A stretch of DNA of 64,000 nucleotides from Prochlorococcus sp. AG-402-C09 (lineage in GTDB: Bacteria > Cyanobacteriota > Cyanobacteriia > PCC-6307 > Cyanobiaceae): contig QCHN01000001.1 of NCBI GenBank assembly GCA_003279565.1, forward strand, positions 124,001 to 188,000. The letters run 5' to 3'. The translations under genes were made by a program, and so were the position numbers. A model generated the notes under the pieces. That model was not told where the DNA came from. It made no database searches and was given only the letters and a program-made list of their open reading frames with translations. Shown one piece after another: positions 8,857 through 18,974 of the stretch (the first letter of the stretch is position 1; the number at the start of each line of letters is the position of its first letter).

Positions 8857-9213
8857 ATGAACCAGAATATTCCCTTAAATATATCTCCAAAAGAGTTAAA
8901 TAAAATCTTAGAAGATGATTCTTCTGAAAAACCATTCATTGTAGATGTGAGGGAGGATAATGAAATAGCCATTGCTTCATTTTCATTTTCAGTATTACAT
9001 CTTCCTTTGAGTAAGGCTTCAAACTGGTCAGCCATAATAAGTGAACTGTTACCGAAGAATCAGCCTGTTGTTGTTGTCTGCCATGCGGGTGTGAGAAGTC
9101 TGAATTTTGGTATTTGGCTTTTAGAACAAGGAATAACTAAAAGTGTTTGGAATCTTGTCGGGGGAATAGATGCTTGGAGTACTGATGTTGATCAATCTGT
9201 CCCAAGGTACTAA
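8857..9213 (+). CDS. Single-domain rhodanese-like sulfurtransferase
   Basis: 118 residues forming one rhodanese domain. FIVDVREDNEIAIA is the CH2A-like strand, and the active-site loop is CHAGVRS with Cys75, six residues long as in GlpE-type sulfurtransferases. Such enzymes move sulfane sulfur from thiosulfate or persulfide carriers to cyanide or thiol acceptors; the true substrate here is unknown. No membrane or signal segment is present, so it is cytosolic. It converges on trpB with 13 bp between stops. Confidence 0.88.
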   Translation: MNQNIPLNISPKELNKILEDDSSEKPFIVDVREDNEIAIASFSFSVLHLPLSKASNWSAIISELLPKNQPVVVVCHAGVRSLNFGIWLLEQGITKSVWNLVGGIDAWSTDVDQSVPRY

Positions 9214-9226
9214 TAGGCTTTTTACT

Positions 9227-10480
9227 TTATATTTTTGATCCTAGTTTTTCAGCAACTGTATTCACATCTTTATCTCCTCTACCAGAGCAGTTAATGACAA
9301 TTTCTGAATTTTGATTGAGAGTTGGGCAAAGTTTTTCTAGATAGGCAAATGCATGAGCAGTCTCTAGAGCAGGAATAATACCTTCCAGTTTACTCACTAA
9401 TTGCAGAGCTTCTATGGCTTCAGTGTCAGTAACAGCTGCATATTCAGCACGTCCAATTTCTTTTAAGTAACTATGCTCCGGTCCAACTCCAGGATAATCA
9501 AGACCTGCGCTAATAGAATGGGCCTCCTCAACTTGCCCATCTTTGTCTTGTAGTAAAAGACTCATTGCTCCATGCAGAACTCCTATCCTTCCTTCAGTAA
9601 TTGTCGCTGCATGTCGACCACTTTCTACTCCATCTCCAGCAGCTTCAACTCCAATCATTCGCACACTTTTGTCTTCAATAAAAGAATGGAAAAGGCCCAT
9701 TGCATTCGATCCGCCACCAACACAAGCTAAAAGGATATCGGGGGACCTCCCAAAAGCTTGTTTGCATTGTTGCTTTGTTTCTTCTCCAATAACTGCGTGA
9801 AAATCTCTTACCAACATTGGATATGGATGTGGCCCCGCAACTGAACCGAGAATATAGTGAGTTGTCTCAACATTAGTAACCCAATCTCGAATAGCTTCGC
9901 TGGTTGCATCTTTGAGTGTTGCAGTTCCACTCGTTACTGGTCTCACTGAAGCTCCAAGCAATTGCATTCGGAACACGTTTAAGGCTTGTCTTCTCATATC
10001 TTCTTTCCCCATATATATAATGCATTCCAATCCAAAACGAGCGCAGACTGTCGCAGTTGCAACTCCATGCTGACCAGCTCCAGTTTCAGCAATAATTCTT
10101 TTTTTTCCCATCCGTATCGCAAGAAGAGCTTGCCCAAGTGCATTATTTATTTTGTGAGCACCTGTGTGATTTAAATCCTCTCTTTTAAGCCAAATCCGTG
10201 GCCCTTTCAATGTATTTTTTCTGTAATGTTCAGTTAATCTTGTAGCTTCATATAGAGGAGTGGATCTTCCGACGTAAGTTTTTAGTAAATGATTCAATTC
10301 TGAATTGAATGAAGCATCTTTCCATGCTTCTTGAGCAGCTTGCTCTAATTCAATAAGGGCAGGGATTAAAGTTTCAGGAACATATTGCCCCCCGTATTTA
10401 CCAAATCTACCAAGAGCATTTGGCCTTGTTAATGGAGATAAATCCGAAGCTTTAAATTGTGTTGGGAGTGTACCTGTCAC
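9227..10480 (-). CDS. trpB: Tryptophan synthase beta chain
   Basis: 417 residues. TrpB joins indole to serine to make tryptophan, using PLP. The PLP lysine is Lys110 in [14 protein letters not shown], and the phosphate-binding GGGSNAMG is near residue 250. The reading frame begins at GTG (complement of 10478-10480) and the N-terminal sequence [16 protein letters not shown] fits picocyanobacterial TrpB, so the GTG is accepted. trpA is not adjacent, as usual in cyanobacteria. It diverges from the SUI1 gene across 40 bp. Confidence 0.97.
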   Translation of the reverse strand: MTGTLPTQFKASDLSPLTRPNALGRFGKYGGQYVPETLIPALIELEQAAQEAWKDASFNSELNHLLKTYVGRSTPLYEATRLTEHYRKNTLKGPRIWLKREDLNHTGAHKINNALGQALLAIRMGKKRIIAETGAGQHGVATATVCARFGLECIIYMGKEDMRRQALNVFRMQLLGASVRPVTSGTATLKDATSEAIRDWVTNVETTHYILGSVAGPHPYPMLVRDFHAVIGEETKQQCKQAFGRSPDILLACVGGGSNAMGLFHSFIEDKSVRMIGVEAAGDGVESGRHAATITEGRIGVLHGAMSLLLQDKDGQVEEAHSISAGLDYPGVGPEHSYLKEIGRAEYAAVTDTEAIEALQLVSKLEGIIPALETAHAFAYLEKLCPTLNQNSEIVINCSGRGDKDVNTVAEKLGSKI

Positions 10481-10520
10481 CTTAGATTAAGAAAATAGTT
10501 GCCAGCCAAAAAGTAAGAAA

Positions 10521-10844
10521 ATGTCCAAAGGTGGCTGGAGTGAATTTAATGACCCTCTTAAGACAATAGGGAATGACACTCAAAATAGTGTTACTCCTAA
10601 AGGAAAGCGACAAGTTCGTCTAGAAAGAACTCGATCTGGAAAGAAAGGAAAACTTGTTACTGTTATTAAAGGACTGGAATTAAATCCAGTAGAGGCAAAA
10701 AAAATTCTTAAGAATTTAAAAATAGCTTGTGGAACAGGGGGAGCTTTGAAAGGTGATTTTTTAGAGTTACAAGGAGATCAAATATCAAAAGCTCAAGATT
10801 TTCTTTTTCAGGAGGGTTTTAGGCCCAAACATAGTGGAGGTTAA
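10521..10844 (+). CDS. SUI1/eIF1-like translation factor
   Basis: 107 residues. The C-terminal two thirds form the SUI1 (YciH-type) domain, with KGKLVTVIKGLELNPVEAKK, then ILKNLKIACGTGGALKGDFL, and the closing LQGDQISKAQDFLFQEGFRP. Bacterial SUI1 proteins bind the ribosome and may affect initiation fidelity, but their role is not settled. The first 40 residues are basic and low in complexity. cysC follows after 52 bp on the same strand. Confidence 0.92.
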   Translation: MSKGGWSEFNDPLKTIGNDTQNSVTPKGKRQVRLERTRSGKKGKLVTVIKGLELNPVEAKKILKNLKIACGTGGALKGDFLELQGDQISKAQDFLFQEGFRPKHSGG

Positions 10845-10896
10845 CAATAAACTGTGACTATCAACATGGAGAATAGTAAACAATTAATCTGAATTC

Positions 10897-11532
10897 ATGG
10901 AACAAAACTCTCAAAGTCCTATATCAAAAGCCACCAATATAGTTTGGCACCAATCTTCAGTTGATAGAGAAGCTAGATTTCAGCAAAGAGGTCATGGCAG
11001 CGCAATACTTTGGTTTACAGGTCTATCTGGTTCTGGGAAAAGCACACTAGCCAATGCAGTAAATGTATCTCTACACAAAAATGGTTATTCAACTTATGTT
11101 TTAGATGGCGACAACATCAGACATGGTTTATGCAAAGACTTAGGATTTTCTGATCTGGATAGAGAAGAAAATATAAGAAGAATTGGCGAAGTATCCAAAC
11201 TTTTTCTTGATGCTGGAATAATTGTTTTAACAGCATTTGTATCTCCATTTAGAGTCGATCGCGATAATGCAAGATCATTAGTTGGAGAAAATGATTTTAT
11301 AGAAATATATTGTTCAGCTGATTTAGGGGTTTGTGAAACAAGAGATACAAAAGGACTTTATGCCAAGGCAAGAAATGGAGAAATCAAAGATTTTACTGGA
11401 ATATCAAGTCCTTATGAAGAACCTCAGTCTCCAGAATTGAAAATTGATACTGGAAATCTAGAGATTGATAAATGTGTAGATATAGTTACTGATTTTCTTG
11501 TTAAAAAAAAGATTATTTCAAAAATTTCTTAG
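10897..11532 (+). CDS. cysC: Adenylylsulfate (APS) kinase
   Basis: 211 residues, the standard CysC length. It phosphorylates APS to PAPS in sulfate assimilation. The Walker A loop GLSGSGKST is at 42-50. [20 protein letters not shown] is the substrate-binding segment, followed by the conserved [13 protein letters not shown] lid region and [20 protein letters not shown]. An AG-rich stretch (GGAGAATAG) lies about 30 bases before the ATG. It converges on purE with 26 bp between the stops. Confidence 0.96.
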   Translation: MEQNSQSPISKATNIVWHQSSVDREARFQQRGHGSAILWFTGLSGSGKSTLANAVNVSLHKNGYSTYVLDGDNIRHGLCKDLGFSDLDREENIRRIGEVSKLFLDAGIIVLTAFVSPFRVDRDNARSLVGENDFIEIYCSADLGVCETRDTKGLYAKARNGEIKDFTGISSPYEEPQSPELKIDTGNLEIDKCVDIVTDFLVKKKIISKIS

Positions 11533-11558
11533 TGAATTAGTAATCAATTCCACGTTCA

Positions 11559-12095
11559 TTACATTTTTTCTAGATACTTTCCAGCTCCATTCTCTTTAAG
11601 TTTTTGATCTTTTTTTACTACAAGGTCATGAAGCTCAGATCTATAGGTTTTTAATTTATTTGTCAATTCAGTATTGTTTATTGCCAAAATTTGAGTAGCT
11701 AAAAGGCCAGCATTTAGGCCTCCTTCAATTGCAACTGTTGCTACTGGGATGCCTGAGGGCATTTGCAAGATTGAATACATAGAATCTATTCCTGAAAGCG
11801 CCTTGCTTTTGACTGGAACGCCAATTACAGGAAGGGTCGTAAGAGATGCGATCATTCCAGGTAGATGAGCAGCCCCACCAGCTCCTGCAATTATGACTCC
11901 AAAACCATTTGATTCTGCCATCTGAGCAAAATCCATCATTTCTTTTGGGGTTCTATGAGCAGATAAGATCCTTACTTCATTAGATATCCCAAATTGATCT
12001 AGAATTGCAACCGCAGGCTGAAGAGTTTTAAGATCTGAATCACTACCCATCACTACTGCTACTTCCTTAAATGTATTAGCTTCGGTTAAAGACAA
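11559..12095 (-). CDS. purE: N5-carboxyaminoimidazole ribonucleotide mutase
   Basis: 178 residues. PurE class I moves the carboxyl group of N5-CAIR to make CAIR in purine synthesis. The signature VMGSDSDLKTL is at about 16-25 and SAHRTPKEM carries the catalytic His; GAGGAAHLPGMIA is the third conserved loop. It stands alone, without purK. A decayed nagA-like tail lies upstream between it and chlM. Confidence 0.96.
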   Translation of the reverse strand: MSLTEANTFKEVAVVMGSDSDLKTLQPAVAILDQFGISNEVRILSAHRTPKEMMDFAQMAESNGFGVIIAGAGGAAHLPGMIASLTTLPVIGVPVKSKALSGIDSMYSILQMPSGIPVATVAIEGGLNAGLLATQILAINNTELTNKLKTYRSELHDLVVKKDQKLKENGAGKYLEKM

Positions 12096-12142
12096 TTTTC
12101 AATTTTATAAATCTCATTCTTAATAATGCCAATTATTTTTGA

Positions 12143-12372
12143 ATCCTGCATTTGACAACAGCAGAAAATGGTTTATGCATACTTCTAAATGAAACAATTG
12201 CAGGATCTACTTTGCCTTTACCAGAGGTATGAAAAAAATAGCTAATTGGATTAATTATCCTTCTGCTGCAATTTGGATGGCAACACTTGCTCCACATATT
12301 TTATTGACTCAAAACAAGATGCCTTCAAAATCTTTTTTTATTGGAAAAAATATTCAGTCTTTACTTCTATGA
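12143..12372 (+). pseudogene. nagA: Remnant of N-acetylglucosamine-6-phosphate deacetylase (C-terminal end)
   Basis: The 353-bp gap between purE and chlM holds a recognisable gene fragment in two frames. Frame 12152-12232 reads ENGLCILLNETIAGSTLPLP and then a stop. Starting at 12228 a second frame reads MKKIANWINYPSAAIWMATL followed by APHILL, ending at TGA 12370-12372. Joined, these match the NagA C-terminal pattern: GxLAG(S/T)TLPLxExVRxLxxW, then PAxAIWxATxAPxxxL. The catalytic N-terminal domain is absent and a frame change plus stop interrupts the rest. nagA next to chlM is, as I recall, its place in related marine cyanobacteria. Family identity is from memory of the motif order. Confidence 0.75.
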
Positions 12373-12448
12373 AAAATGAATTCTTGTAATCATAAGTTGT
12401 CTTGGCAGTTGGCTGCGTAAGATTGGTAAGAGGTAATTATCTGATTAA

Positions 12449-13150
12449 ATGACAACGCAAATTGAGAACAATGAAAAGGCCGAAGTCACTGAATATTTTA
12501 ATGGGACTGGATTTGATAGATGGAATCGAATATATAGCGAAAGTGATGATGTAAATAAAGTGCAAAAAAATATAAGGCTAGGTCATCAAAAAACAGTTGA
12601 TGATGTCATTAGTTGGTTGAAAGAGTATGACAATATCAAGGATAAAAGCTTCTGTGATGCTGGCTGCGGTGTTGGTAGCTTAAGTATTCCATTGGCACAA
12701 TTGGGAGCTAAAACAATTCATTTAAGTGATATTTCTGAAGCCATGATAACTGAGACAAAAAGCAGGGCAAAGGAAGCAGGTTTGGACTTCAATAAGCTGA
12801 ATTTTCGAACATCTGATTTAGAAAATTTAAAAGGTTCATTTAATACAGTTATTTGTTTAGATGTTTTCATTCACTACCCTCAACGGGAGGCTGAGGCAAT
12901 GGTGAAACATCTATGTGAATTATCTGATGAGAGATTAATTGTTAGCTTTGCTCCATATACTCCTTTGCTGGCCCTTTTGAAAGGTATTGGTCAGCTATTC
13001 CCTGGACCAAGTAAAACTACTAGGGCCTATACCTTAAGGGAGTCCGGAATTATCGAAGCTGCAAAGCAATCAGGATTTAAAGTGGTCAAAAGTAAGTTGA
13101 ATCAAGCTCCTTTTTATTTTTCGAAATTAATAGAATTTGTGAAATCCTAG
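12449..13150 (+). CDS. chlM: Mg-protoporphyrin IX O-methyltransferase
   Basis: 233 residues. ChlM methylates the 13-propionate of Mg-protoporphyrin IX with S-adenosylmethionine, a chlorophyll-specific step. The SAM-binding loop DAGCGVGSLSIPL lies at 70-82; GTGFDRWNRIYSESDDVNKV near the N terminus and VICLDVFIHYPQ are typical of ChlM/BchM. The start ATG follows the nagA remnant by 76 bp. It converges on the response regulator gene with 31 bp between stops. Confidence 0.96.
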   Translation: MTTQIENNEKAEVTEYFNGTGFDRWNRIYSESDDVNKVQKNIRLGHQKTVDDVISWLKEYDNIKDKSFCDAGCGVGSLSIPLAQLGAKTIHLSDISEAMITETKSRAKEAGLDFNKLNFRTSDLENLKGSFNTVICLDVFIHYPQREAEAMVKHLCELSDERLIVSFAPYTPLLALLKGIGQLFPGPSKTTRAYTLRESGIIEAAKQSGFKVVKSKLNQAPFYFSKLIEFVKS

Positions 13151-13181
13151 AGAACTAAAATTTTAATTTTTCAAAATACAT

Positions 13182-13910
13182 TTAGGTAACTAAATGATTT
13201 TCAAGTGCATATCTAACTAGTTCTGTTCTACTCGAAGTACCGGTTTTAATAAATAATCGACTCACATATTTCTCTACATTGCGGATAGAGGTTTCAAGCT
13301 GTCTTGCAATTTCTTTGTTCATTAAACCTTCCGCTACTAGTTGCAAAACGCTTGCCTCTCTTGGGGTGAAATTAGGAATCGAATCATCTTTGCGTGAGTT
13401 ATTTTTATCCCCATGGCTAAGCATGGATTTTATTTCTGTAATCTGTTTTGCCATTTGGCCAACATCAGCATTAGCAAATCTGGCTGCTTCATTTAATAGT
13501 CGCTCTTGCCGCTGAACTACATTCTTAACTCTTGCAACTAGCTCATCTGGATCAAATGGTTTTGGCATGTAGTCGTCTACACCTGCTTGATACCCCTGAG
13601 TTCTATCAGCAGTCATACCTTTAGCAGTGAGGAAAATAACAGGTGTACCTCCAAGTCTTTCATCTTCTCTAATTTTTTTTAAAAGCCCATAACCATCACA
13701 TCTTGGCATCATGACGTCACTGATAATTACATCAGGGATCATTTTTTGAGCTTTTTCCCATCCCTCTTCTCCATCGACAGCGGTTGTAACTTGAAATCCT
13801 TCATCTTCAAGATAAGCCTGAACAGCAGTTCTTAAGCCGGGCTCGTCATCTACAAGTAATATCCTTGGAGTTTGAGAAACTTCTTGTGTTGATGGATTTG
13901 GGTCACTCAT
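13182..13910 (-). CDS. NarL/FixJ-type response regulator
   Basis: 242 residues. The receiver domain occupies about 14-130 with acidic pair Asp21-Asp22, phosphoacceptor Asp65 (VIISDVMMP) and Lys97 (LTAKG). A linker follows, and a LuxR-type HTH covers about 178-242 (FTPREASVLQLVAEGLMNKE then IRNVEKYVSRLFIKTG). It resembles the cyanobacterial and red-algal Ycf29-like regulators; the name is inference. No histidine kinase gene is adjacent. It diverges from the cysteine desulfurase gene over 77 bp. Confidence 0.92.
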   Translation of the reverse strand: MSDPNPSTQEVSQTPRILLVDDEPGLRTAVQAYLEDEGFQVTTAVDGEEGWEKAQKMIPDVIISDVMMPRCDGYGLLKKIREDERLGGTPVIFLTAKGMTADRTQGYQAGVDDYMPKPFDPDELVARVKNVVQRQERLLNEAARFANADVGQMAKQITEIKSMLSHGDKNNSRKDDSIPNFTPREASVLQLVAEGLMNKEIARQLETSIRNVEKYVSRLFIKTGTSSRTELVRYALENHLVT

Positions 13911-13987
13911 AAAATTGTACTTCTAGAGCTTTCAGGAAGATATTAACCTTTATTCATCTCTTATTATTTAGCTTAACTAATGAATCA

Positions 13988-15136
13988 ATGGATAATAATC
14001 ACCTGATTTTTGATTTTCAGTCTTCAACACCATGTTGTACAAAGGTTGTTGAGGAGATGGCTCCTTATTGGAATGAGTTGTGGGGTAATCCCTCTAATAC
14101 TAATAATCGATTCGGTGTTTTTGCTTCAGCTGCAGTAGAAGTTTCTCGTGAAAAAATAGCTTCATATTTGAACATCAATCCGAAAAGATTAATTTTCACG
14201 AGTGGGGCAACAGAAGCGAATAATTTGGGTTTAGTTGGACATGCAAGAGCTAAAGCACAACTGATTGGAAAACCTGGACACATAATTACTGTTTCAACTG
14301 AACATCATGCAGTCCTTGATCCGCTTAGGCAGCTTCAAAAAGAAGGGTTTCGCTTAACAGAATTAAAACCGAATAAAGAGGGTTTAATTCATATTGAACA
14401 ACTTTCTGAAGCTTTTGAAAAAGATACTTTTCTGGTAAGCGTCATGGCTGCAAATAATGAGATAGGGGTTTTGCAACCTATTGCTGAAATTGGGTCTTTT
14501 TGTAAGAGAAAGGGGATCGCTTTTCATACTGATGCCGCTCAATCCTTTGGATACTTAGATTTAGACCCCGATAAATTTCGCATTGATTTGATGAGTTTGA
14601 GTGCTCACAAAATCTATGGTCCTAAAGGTATTGGGGCTTTGGTGATTAGGGAAGGATTCCCTCTTGAACCATCTCAATATGGAGGAGGTCAGGAGCTTGG
14701 GTTAAGATCTGGTACGCTCCCTGTCCCGTTAATTGTTGGCTTTGCAAAGGCAGTCGAAATAACAAAAAATGATCAGGATGAGAGGAATAAGAGACTTTTG
14801 TTTTTTAGGAACTTATTGTTGAGTGGATTAAAAAAGAATATTTCTGGATTGATAGTTAATGGATCTATCGATCAAAGATTGCCTCATAATCTCAATATCA
14901 CTGTCCCTGGCGTGAAGGGAAGTCAATTGCATGGTCAATTAAGAAGGTTTATTTTTTGTACTAGTGGTTCAGCTTGTAGTAATGGTGAAGCTTCTCATGT
15001 TCTAAAGGAGATAGGCCTCTGCAAAAAAGATGCTGAAGCATCAATAAGGATGAGTATTGGGAGAAATACTACTGAGAAAGATATCAATAAGGCTATTGAG
15101 ATTATTACAAATATAGTGATTAATCTTAGACAATAA
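13988..15136 (+). CDS. NifS/IscS-type cysteine desulfurase
   Basis: 382 residues. The PLP enzyme takes sulfur from cysteine for Fe-S clusters and other thio-cofactors. PLP-binding Lys208 lies in SLSAHKIYGPKG, and the persulfide cysteine Cys330 in CTSGSACSNGE, the group I (IscS/NifS) loop. STEHHAVL carries the conserved His pair. Picocyanobacteria also have a SufS, so this is an additional or housekeeping desulfurase. No iscU or thiI is adjacent. It converges on rsmH with 7 bp between stops. Confidence 0.93.
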   Translation: MDNNHLIFDFQSSTPCCTKVVEEMAPYWNELWGNPSNTNNRFGVFASAAVEVSREKIASYLNINPKRLIFTSGATEANNLGLVGHARAKAQLIGKPGHIITVSTEHHAVLDPLRQLQKEGFRLTELKPNKEGLIHIEQLSEAFEKDTFLVSVMAANNEIGVLQPIAEIGSFCKRKGIAFHTDAAQSFGYLDLDPDKFRIDLMSLSAHKIYGPKGIGALVIREGFPLEPSQYGGGQELGLRSGTLPVPLIVGFAKAVEITKNDQDERNKRLLFFRNLLLSGLKKNISGLIVNGSIDQRLPHNLNITVPGVKGSQLHGQLRRFIFCTSGSACSNGEASHVLKEIGLCKKDAEASIRMSIGRNTTEKDINKAIEIITNIVINLRQ

Positions 15137-15143
15137 GTTAAGC

Positions 15144-16058
15144 CTATTTTAAAGATTTCTTTGCAGAAATTCTTAACTTTGCACTTTTACTTCTTGGATT
15201 TAATTCTATTTCTTCTGGACTTGCTCTGACAGGCTTTTTAGATATTACTTTCAATCTATTGTCTGTTTTAAAGCTCGATTTTACTCTTCTATCTTCTAGT
15301 GAATGAAAACTCATTACCATAAATAATCCATTCTCTAACAACCAGTTTGGAGATTTTGCTAATAAGCTATCTAACGATTCCAATTCATTATTAACAGCTA
15401 TCCTTAAAGCCTGAAAAGTTCTAGTTGAAGGATGAATTCTACCATGTCTTTGCTTTGGTGGAAAACAACCAGCAATTGCATAAGAAAGAGCTTGAGTTCC
15501 ACTGTATGCTCCATTTTCTGCAAGATCATTTTTGATTTTTCTTGCAATACGTCTAGAACGTTTTTCTTCTCCTAAGTTGTATATTAAATCTGCCAAATCC
15601 TGTTCAGACAGAGTATCAATAAGTTCGGCTGCACTTAGACCTTCCTCAGGATTCATTCTCATATCTACCGGACCATCTAAACGAAAGCTAAAACCTCTTG
15701 AAGGCTCATCAAGTTGATGACTACTAACTCCAAGATCCGCTAGGACGCAAATGGCTTGTTCGTTCAGTGAAAAGTCTGCGAAGTTTGTAGAGATGACTTC
15801 TATTCTTGTTCCGAACTTTATTAATCTTTTTGATGCTGCTTCTCTAGCTATTGGATCTTGATCAAGCCCAATAATTTTGATTCCTGGGAAATTTTCTAGT
15901 ATTTGAGCGGAATGCCCCCCTCCTCCAATGGTGGCATCAATAATTAATCCTTGTTTTGTTAATTCACTTGGTAATTCCTTTAGTGATTGAATTATTTCTT
16001 TCCCCATTATTGGGACATGATTAAAGTTAGAACTTGAACTAATTGGCCCTTCTTTCAT
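15144..16058 (-). CDS. rsmH: 16S rRNA m4C1402 methyltransferase
   Basis: 304 residues. RsmH (MraW) N4-methylates C1402 of 16S rRNA in the ribosomal P site. The N-terminal [10 protein letters not shown] and SAM site [15 protein letters not shown] are classic, as are [38 protein letters not shown] and [15 protein letters not shown]. Outside cyanobacteria it leads the division/cell-wall cluster; here it stands alone beside ndhH, which it faces across about 40 bp. Confidence 0.96.
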   Translation of the reverse strand: MKEGPISSSSNFNHVPIMGKEIIQSLKELPSELTKQGLIIDATIGGGGHSAQILENFPGIKIIGLDQDPIAREAASKRLIKFGTRIEVISTNFADFSLNEQAICVLADLGVSSHQLDEPSRGFSFRLDGPVDMRMNPEEGLSAAELIDTLSEQDLADLIYNLGEEKRSRRIARKIKNDLAENGAYSGTQALSYAIAGCFPPKQRHGRIHPSTRTFQALRIAVNNELESLDSLLAKSPNWLLENGLFMVMSFHSLEDRRVKSSFKTDNRLKVISKKPVRASPEEIELNPRSKSAKLRISAKKSLK

Positions 16059-16099
16059 AAGTTTTCACTAGTATTTAGACATTGCTTTGGTTGGGCCCA

Positions 16100-17284
16100 A
16101 TGACGCAGCTTGAAACGCGTACGGAGCCAATGGTGGTCAACTTTGGGCCACATCATCCATCAATGCATGGGGTATTGCGGTTGGTCGTAACCCTTGATGG
16201 AGAGGATGTTGTTGATTGTGAACCAGTTATTGGTTACTTGCACAGAGGGATGGAGAAAATTGCTGAGAATAGAACAAATGTCATGTTTGTTCCTTACGTG
16301 AGCCGCATGGATTATGCGGCTGGTATGTTTTATGAAGCCATTGTTGTTAATGCCCCTGAGCGTTTAGCAAATATAAAGGTACCTAAGAGAGCAAGTTATA
16401 TCAGAGTTATCATGCTTGAGTTGAATAGGATAGCTAACCATTTGCTATGGTTAGGTCCATTTTTGGCAGATGTCGGGGCTCAAACTCCTTTCTTCTATAT
16501 TTTTAGAGAAAGAGAGATGATTTACGATTTATGGGAGGCTGCAACTGGTCAAAGATTGATTAATAATAATTATTTTCGTATTGGTGGCGTTGCATGTGAT
16601 TTACCTTGGGGTTGGTTAGAAAAATGCAAAGATTTTTGTGATTGGTTTGGTCCAAAAATTGATGAGTATGAAAAATTGATAACTAATAACCCTATATTTC
16701 GTAGACGTATAGAAGGTTTAGGAGTTATAGGAAAAGAGCAAGCGATTAATTGGAGTCTTTCTGGTCCAATGCTGCGGGCTGCAGGCGTTCCATGGGATTT
16801 GAGAAAGGTAGATCATTATGAATGTTATGACGATTTTGAATGGGATATTGCATGGGAGAAAGAGGGGGATTGTTATGCAAGATATAGAGTTCGTATTGAA
16901 GAAATGAGACAGTCATTGAAAATATTACGACAAGCTTGTGAGATGATTCCAGGGGGGGCAACAGAAAATCTTGAAGCAAAAAGGACATTTGAGGGGAAAA
17001 AAGGTGATATGTCAGGTTTTGATTATCAATATGTAGCGAAGAAGGTTGCACCTACTTTTAAGATTCCTAATGGTGAATTATATACACGCCTTGAGTCTGG
17101 GAAAGGAGAGATAGGAGTATTTATTCAAGGTAATAATGATGTAACTCCTTGGCGGTTTAAAATTAGAGCGGCTGATTCTAATAATTTGCAGATACTTCCT
17201 CACATACTGAAGGGAGCTAAGGTCGCTGACATAATGGCTATCCTAGGTTCCATTGATGTGATTATGGGTTCTGTTGATAGATAG
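16100..17284 (+). CDS. ndhH: NDH-1 subunit NdhH (NuoD, 49 kDa type)
   Basis: 394 residues from ATG 16100; the frame is open to a TTG at 16082, but [20 protein letters not shown] is the expected N terminus. NdhH forms the quinone-binding pocket of the NDH-1 peripheral arm. Conserved features are [50 protein letters not shown] and the closing [12 protein letters not shown]. It is not linked to the ndhA-I-G-E cluster, as usual in cyanobacteria. The thioesterase gene starts 6 bp after its stop, which suggests co-transcription. Confidence 0.97.
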   Translation: MTQLETRTEPMVVNFGPHHPSMHGVLRLVVTLDGEDVVDCEPVIGYLHRGMEKIAENRTNVMFVPYVSRMDYAAGMFYEAIVVNAPERLANIKVPKRASYIRVIMLELNRIANHLLWLGPFLADVGAQTPFFYIFREREMIYDLWEAATGQRLINNNYFRIGGVACDLPWGWLEKCKDFCDWFGPKIDEYEKLITNNPIFRRRIEGLGVIGKEQAINWSLSGPMLRAAGVPWDLRKVDHYECYDDFEWDIAWEKEGDCYARYRVRIEEMRQSLKILRQACEMIPGGATENLEAKRTFEGKKGDMSGFDYQYVAKKVAPTFKIPNGELYTRLESGKGEIGVFIQGNNDVTPWRFKIRAADSNNLQILPHILKGAKVADIMAILGSIDVIMGSVDR

Positions 17285-17289
17285 GTTCT

Positions 17290-17742
17290 TTGGGAAAGCG
17301 TAATCCTAGAGAATGGTTATGTTTGAAACGAACCGTTCGTTTTGGTGAGACAGATGCTGCTGGCGTAGTGCATTTTCTGGAATTATTCAGGTGGTGTCAT
17401 GAAACTTGGGAAGCAAGTTTAGAGAAACATGGAGTAGTTTTACAAGAAATTTTTCCTACAAACCAAATCAATACAAGCCAATTGGTTGTAGCTTTGCCAG
17501 TTGTTCATTGTGAAGCAAATTATTTTCAACCACTTTATGTTGGAGATATTATCAATATCGAACTAAATCCAGAGAAGATAAATGACTCTTCATTTGTACT
17601 TCGATTTATATTTAAAAGAAATGGTGAGAAAATCGGCATGGCAAATATAAAACATGTATCGATAAATCCGATGACAAGAGACATATGTGCATTATCTAAG
17701 CAAATAAATTTGTGGCTTCATGAATCTAGTCTGAATTTTTAG
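17290..17742 (+). CDS. Hot-dog thioesterase, probable DHNA-CoA thioesterase
   Basis: 150 residues. The signature RFGETDAAGVVHF matches the 4-hydroxybenzoyl-CoA thioesterase-type hot-dog fold, with the catalytic Asp in TDAAG. In cyanobacteria this family includes the 1,4-dihydroxy-2-naphthoyl-CoA thioesterase of phylloquinone synthesis. That role fits the location: menE, menC, menA and menF are the next genes. No in-frame ATG lies upstream of the motif; TTG 17290, 6 bp after the ndhH stop, gives a full-length protein. The last 4 bases overlap the convergent menE stop. Confidence 0.85.
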   Translation: MGKRNPREWLCLKRTVRFGETDAAGVVHFLELFRWCHETWEASLEKHGVVLQEIFPTNQINTSQLVVALPVVHCEANYFQPLYVGDIINIELNPEKINDSSFVLRFIFKRNGEKIGMANIKHVSINPMTRDICALSKQINLWLHESSLNF

Positions 17743-18974
17743 TTAATAGGTCTATTAAAGGCTATCCAATCTTGCCATTTTTTTATTTCCCATTTTTTAT
17801 TTATATTTCTTGAAAGTTTTGGACAATCGTACCACTTCAGTGGTTTTTTGGATGGTTGCCAGTCTTCAATGAGATCAGTCAGAAGCGAGATGATTGGATG
17901 TTTGTTGATTCCTTTTTCTTTGAATTTAGTTAAGGCAACTAAACGTTGTCCCCATTTCTTATCACTAACTCCTAGTACAAAAATTTCTTTAATTGGGATT
18001 TGATTTTTCGAGATTACTTTCATTAATTCCATTTCGATATCTTCTGGGAAAATCGTTTCACCACCAGAATTTATAGCTGAATCTCTTCTGCCCAGGATCT
18101 GCATTGCTTTTCTATTGTCGAGAGTGATGTATTGCGCTAAATCGCCGGCTTCCCACCATCCATTGGTGTCTGTAATTGATTCGAATTTATCATTCTTCCA
18201 TTGTGAAGTTGCAATCCTACTAGTTTTAATCTTAAGGGAATTTCTTTTGTTGATTTTTATCTCAACATCTTCGAGAGGAAACCCAACACTATTACTTCCA
18301 TTTAAAAAGTCTTTAGGACTCAGGCAAGTCACCATTGCTACTGTTTCGGTGGCCCCATAACAAGGAGCTAGATTAATAGACTTTCTGCGTGCTTTGTCAG
18401 CAAGGTCTATAGGGATGGAAGCTCCTCCAACCCATATCACAGCAAGGGATTGAAGCCATTTTAAACCATCAGTATTATCTATCAAAGATAATAATTGAGT
18501 TGGGACTAGTGATGTAATTAATGGACGTCTATATTTATTAGTTAATGTTTCACTAAACTTCTTAAGTTGAAGTGGTTGATGCATTAAAGAAGTTGAAATC
18601 CAGTGATACTCCGATCGCCACGTGAGATGTCTCCACCAAGGCATGAAACCACTTATATGATGTAAAGGTAGTGAATTGAGAATGATGCACTCATTTGGAT
18701 TAAGGCCATGATTCTGTAACCATATTCCGGTTGATAAAGCCGAATTAGTTAGATTTTTAATTGATTGTAAACAAAGATTTGGTCCTCCAATGCTCCCCCC
18801 GCTTGAAATGATTATTCCTTCTCCATCAGGTAAGGTTGACGATGTGGGAATTTTCGTTTGATCTTTTGGAGGTGCTAAATATACCCATTTATGCTTTTCA
18901 AAATTCTTCAAAATTTCTTTTGAACAGTCCAGGTTTTTTTCAGGAATACATTTTACAACTGCAATTTTGGTCAT
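17739..18974 (-). CDS. menE: O-succinylbenzoate-CoA ligase
   Basis: 411 residues, at the short end for ANL-superfamily ligases. MenE activates o-succinylbenzoate to its CoA ester for phylloquinone. Visible features are the P-loop-like IIISSGGSIGGPN, LPLHHISGFMPWWRHL, the ATP-binding CYGATETVAMVT, and GRRDSAINSGGETIFPEDIE near the C terminus. The start overlaps the menC stop as ATGA, so the pair is coupled. A position usually Thr/Ser/Gly-rich in the P-loop is altered slightly, as is common in picocyanobacterial MenE. Confidence 0.9.
   Translation of the reverse strand: MTKIAVVKCIPEKNLDCSKEILKNFEKHKWVYLAPPKDQTKIPTSSTLPDGEGIIISSGGSIGGPNLCLQSIKNLTNSALSTGIWLQNHGLNPNECIILNSLPLHHISGFMPWWRHLTWRSEYHWISTSLMHQPLQLKKFSETLTNKYRRPLITSLVPTQLLSLIDNTDGLKWLQSLAVIWVGGASIPIDLADKARRKSINLAPCYGATETVAMVTCLSPKDFLNGSNSVGFPLEDVEIKINKRNSLKIKTSRIATSQWKNDKFESITDTNGWWEAGDLAQYITLDNRKAMQILGRRDSAINSGGETIFPEDIEMELMKVISKNQIPIKEIFVLGVSDKKWGQRLVALTKFKEKGINKHPIISLLTDLIEDWQPSKKPLKWYDCPKLSRNINKKWEIKKWQDWIAFNRPIN

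Noticed and set aside
12228-12372. 47-codon plus-strand frame starting MKKIANW as a separate small gene
   Set aside because: Its sequence matches the end of NagA and the adjacent frame supplies the preceding part, so it is a fragment of a broken gene.
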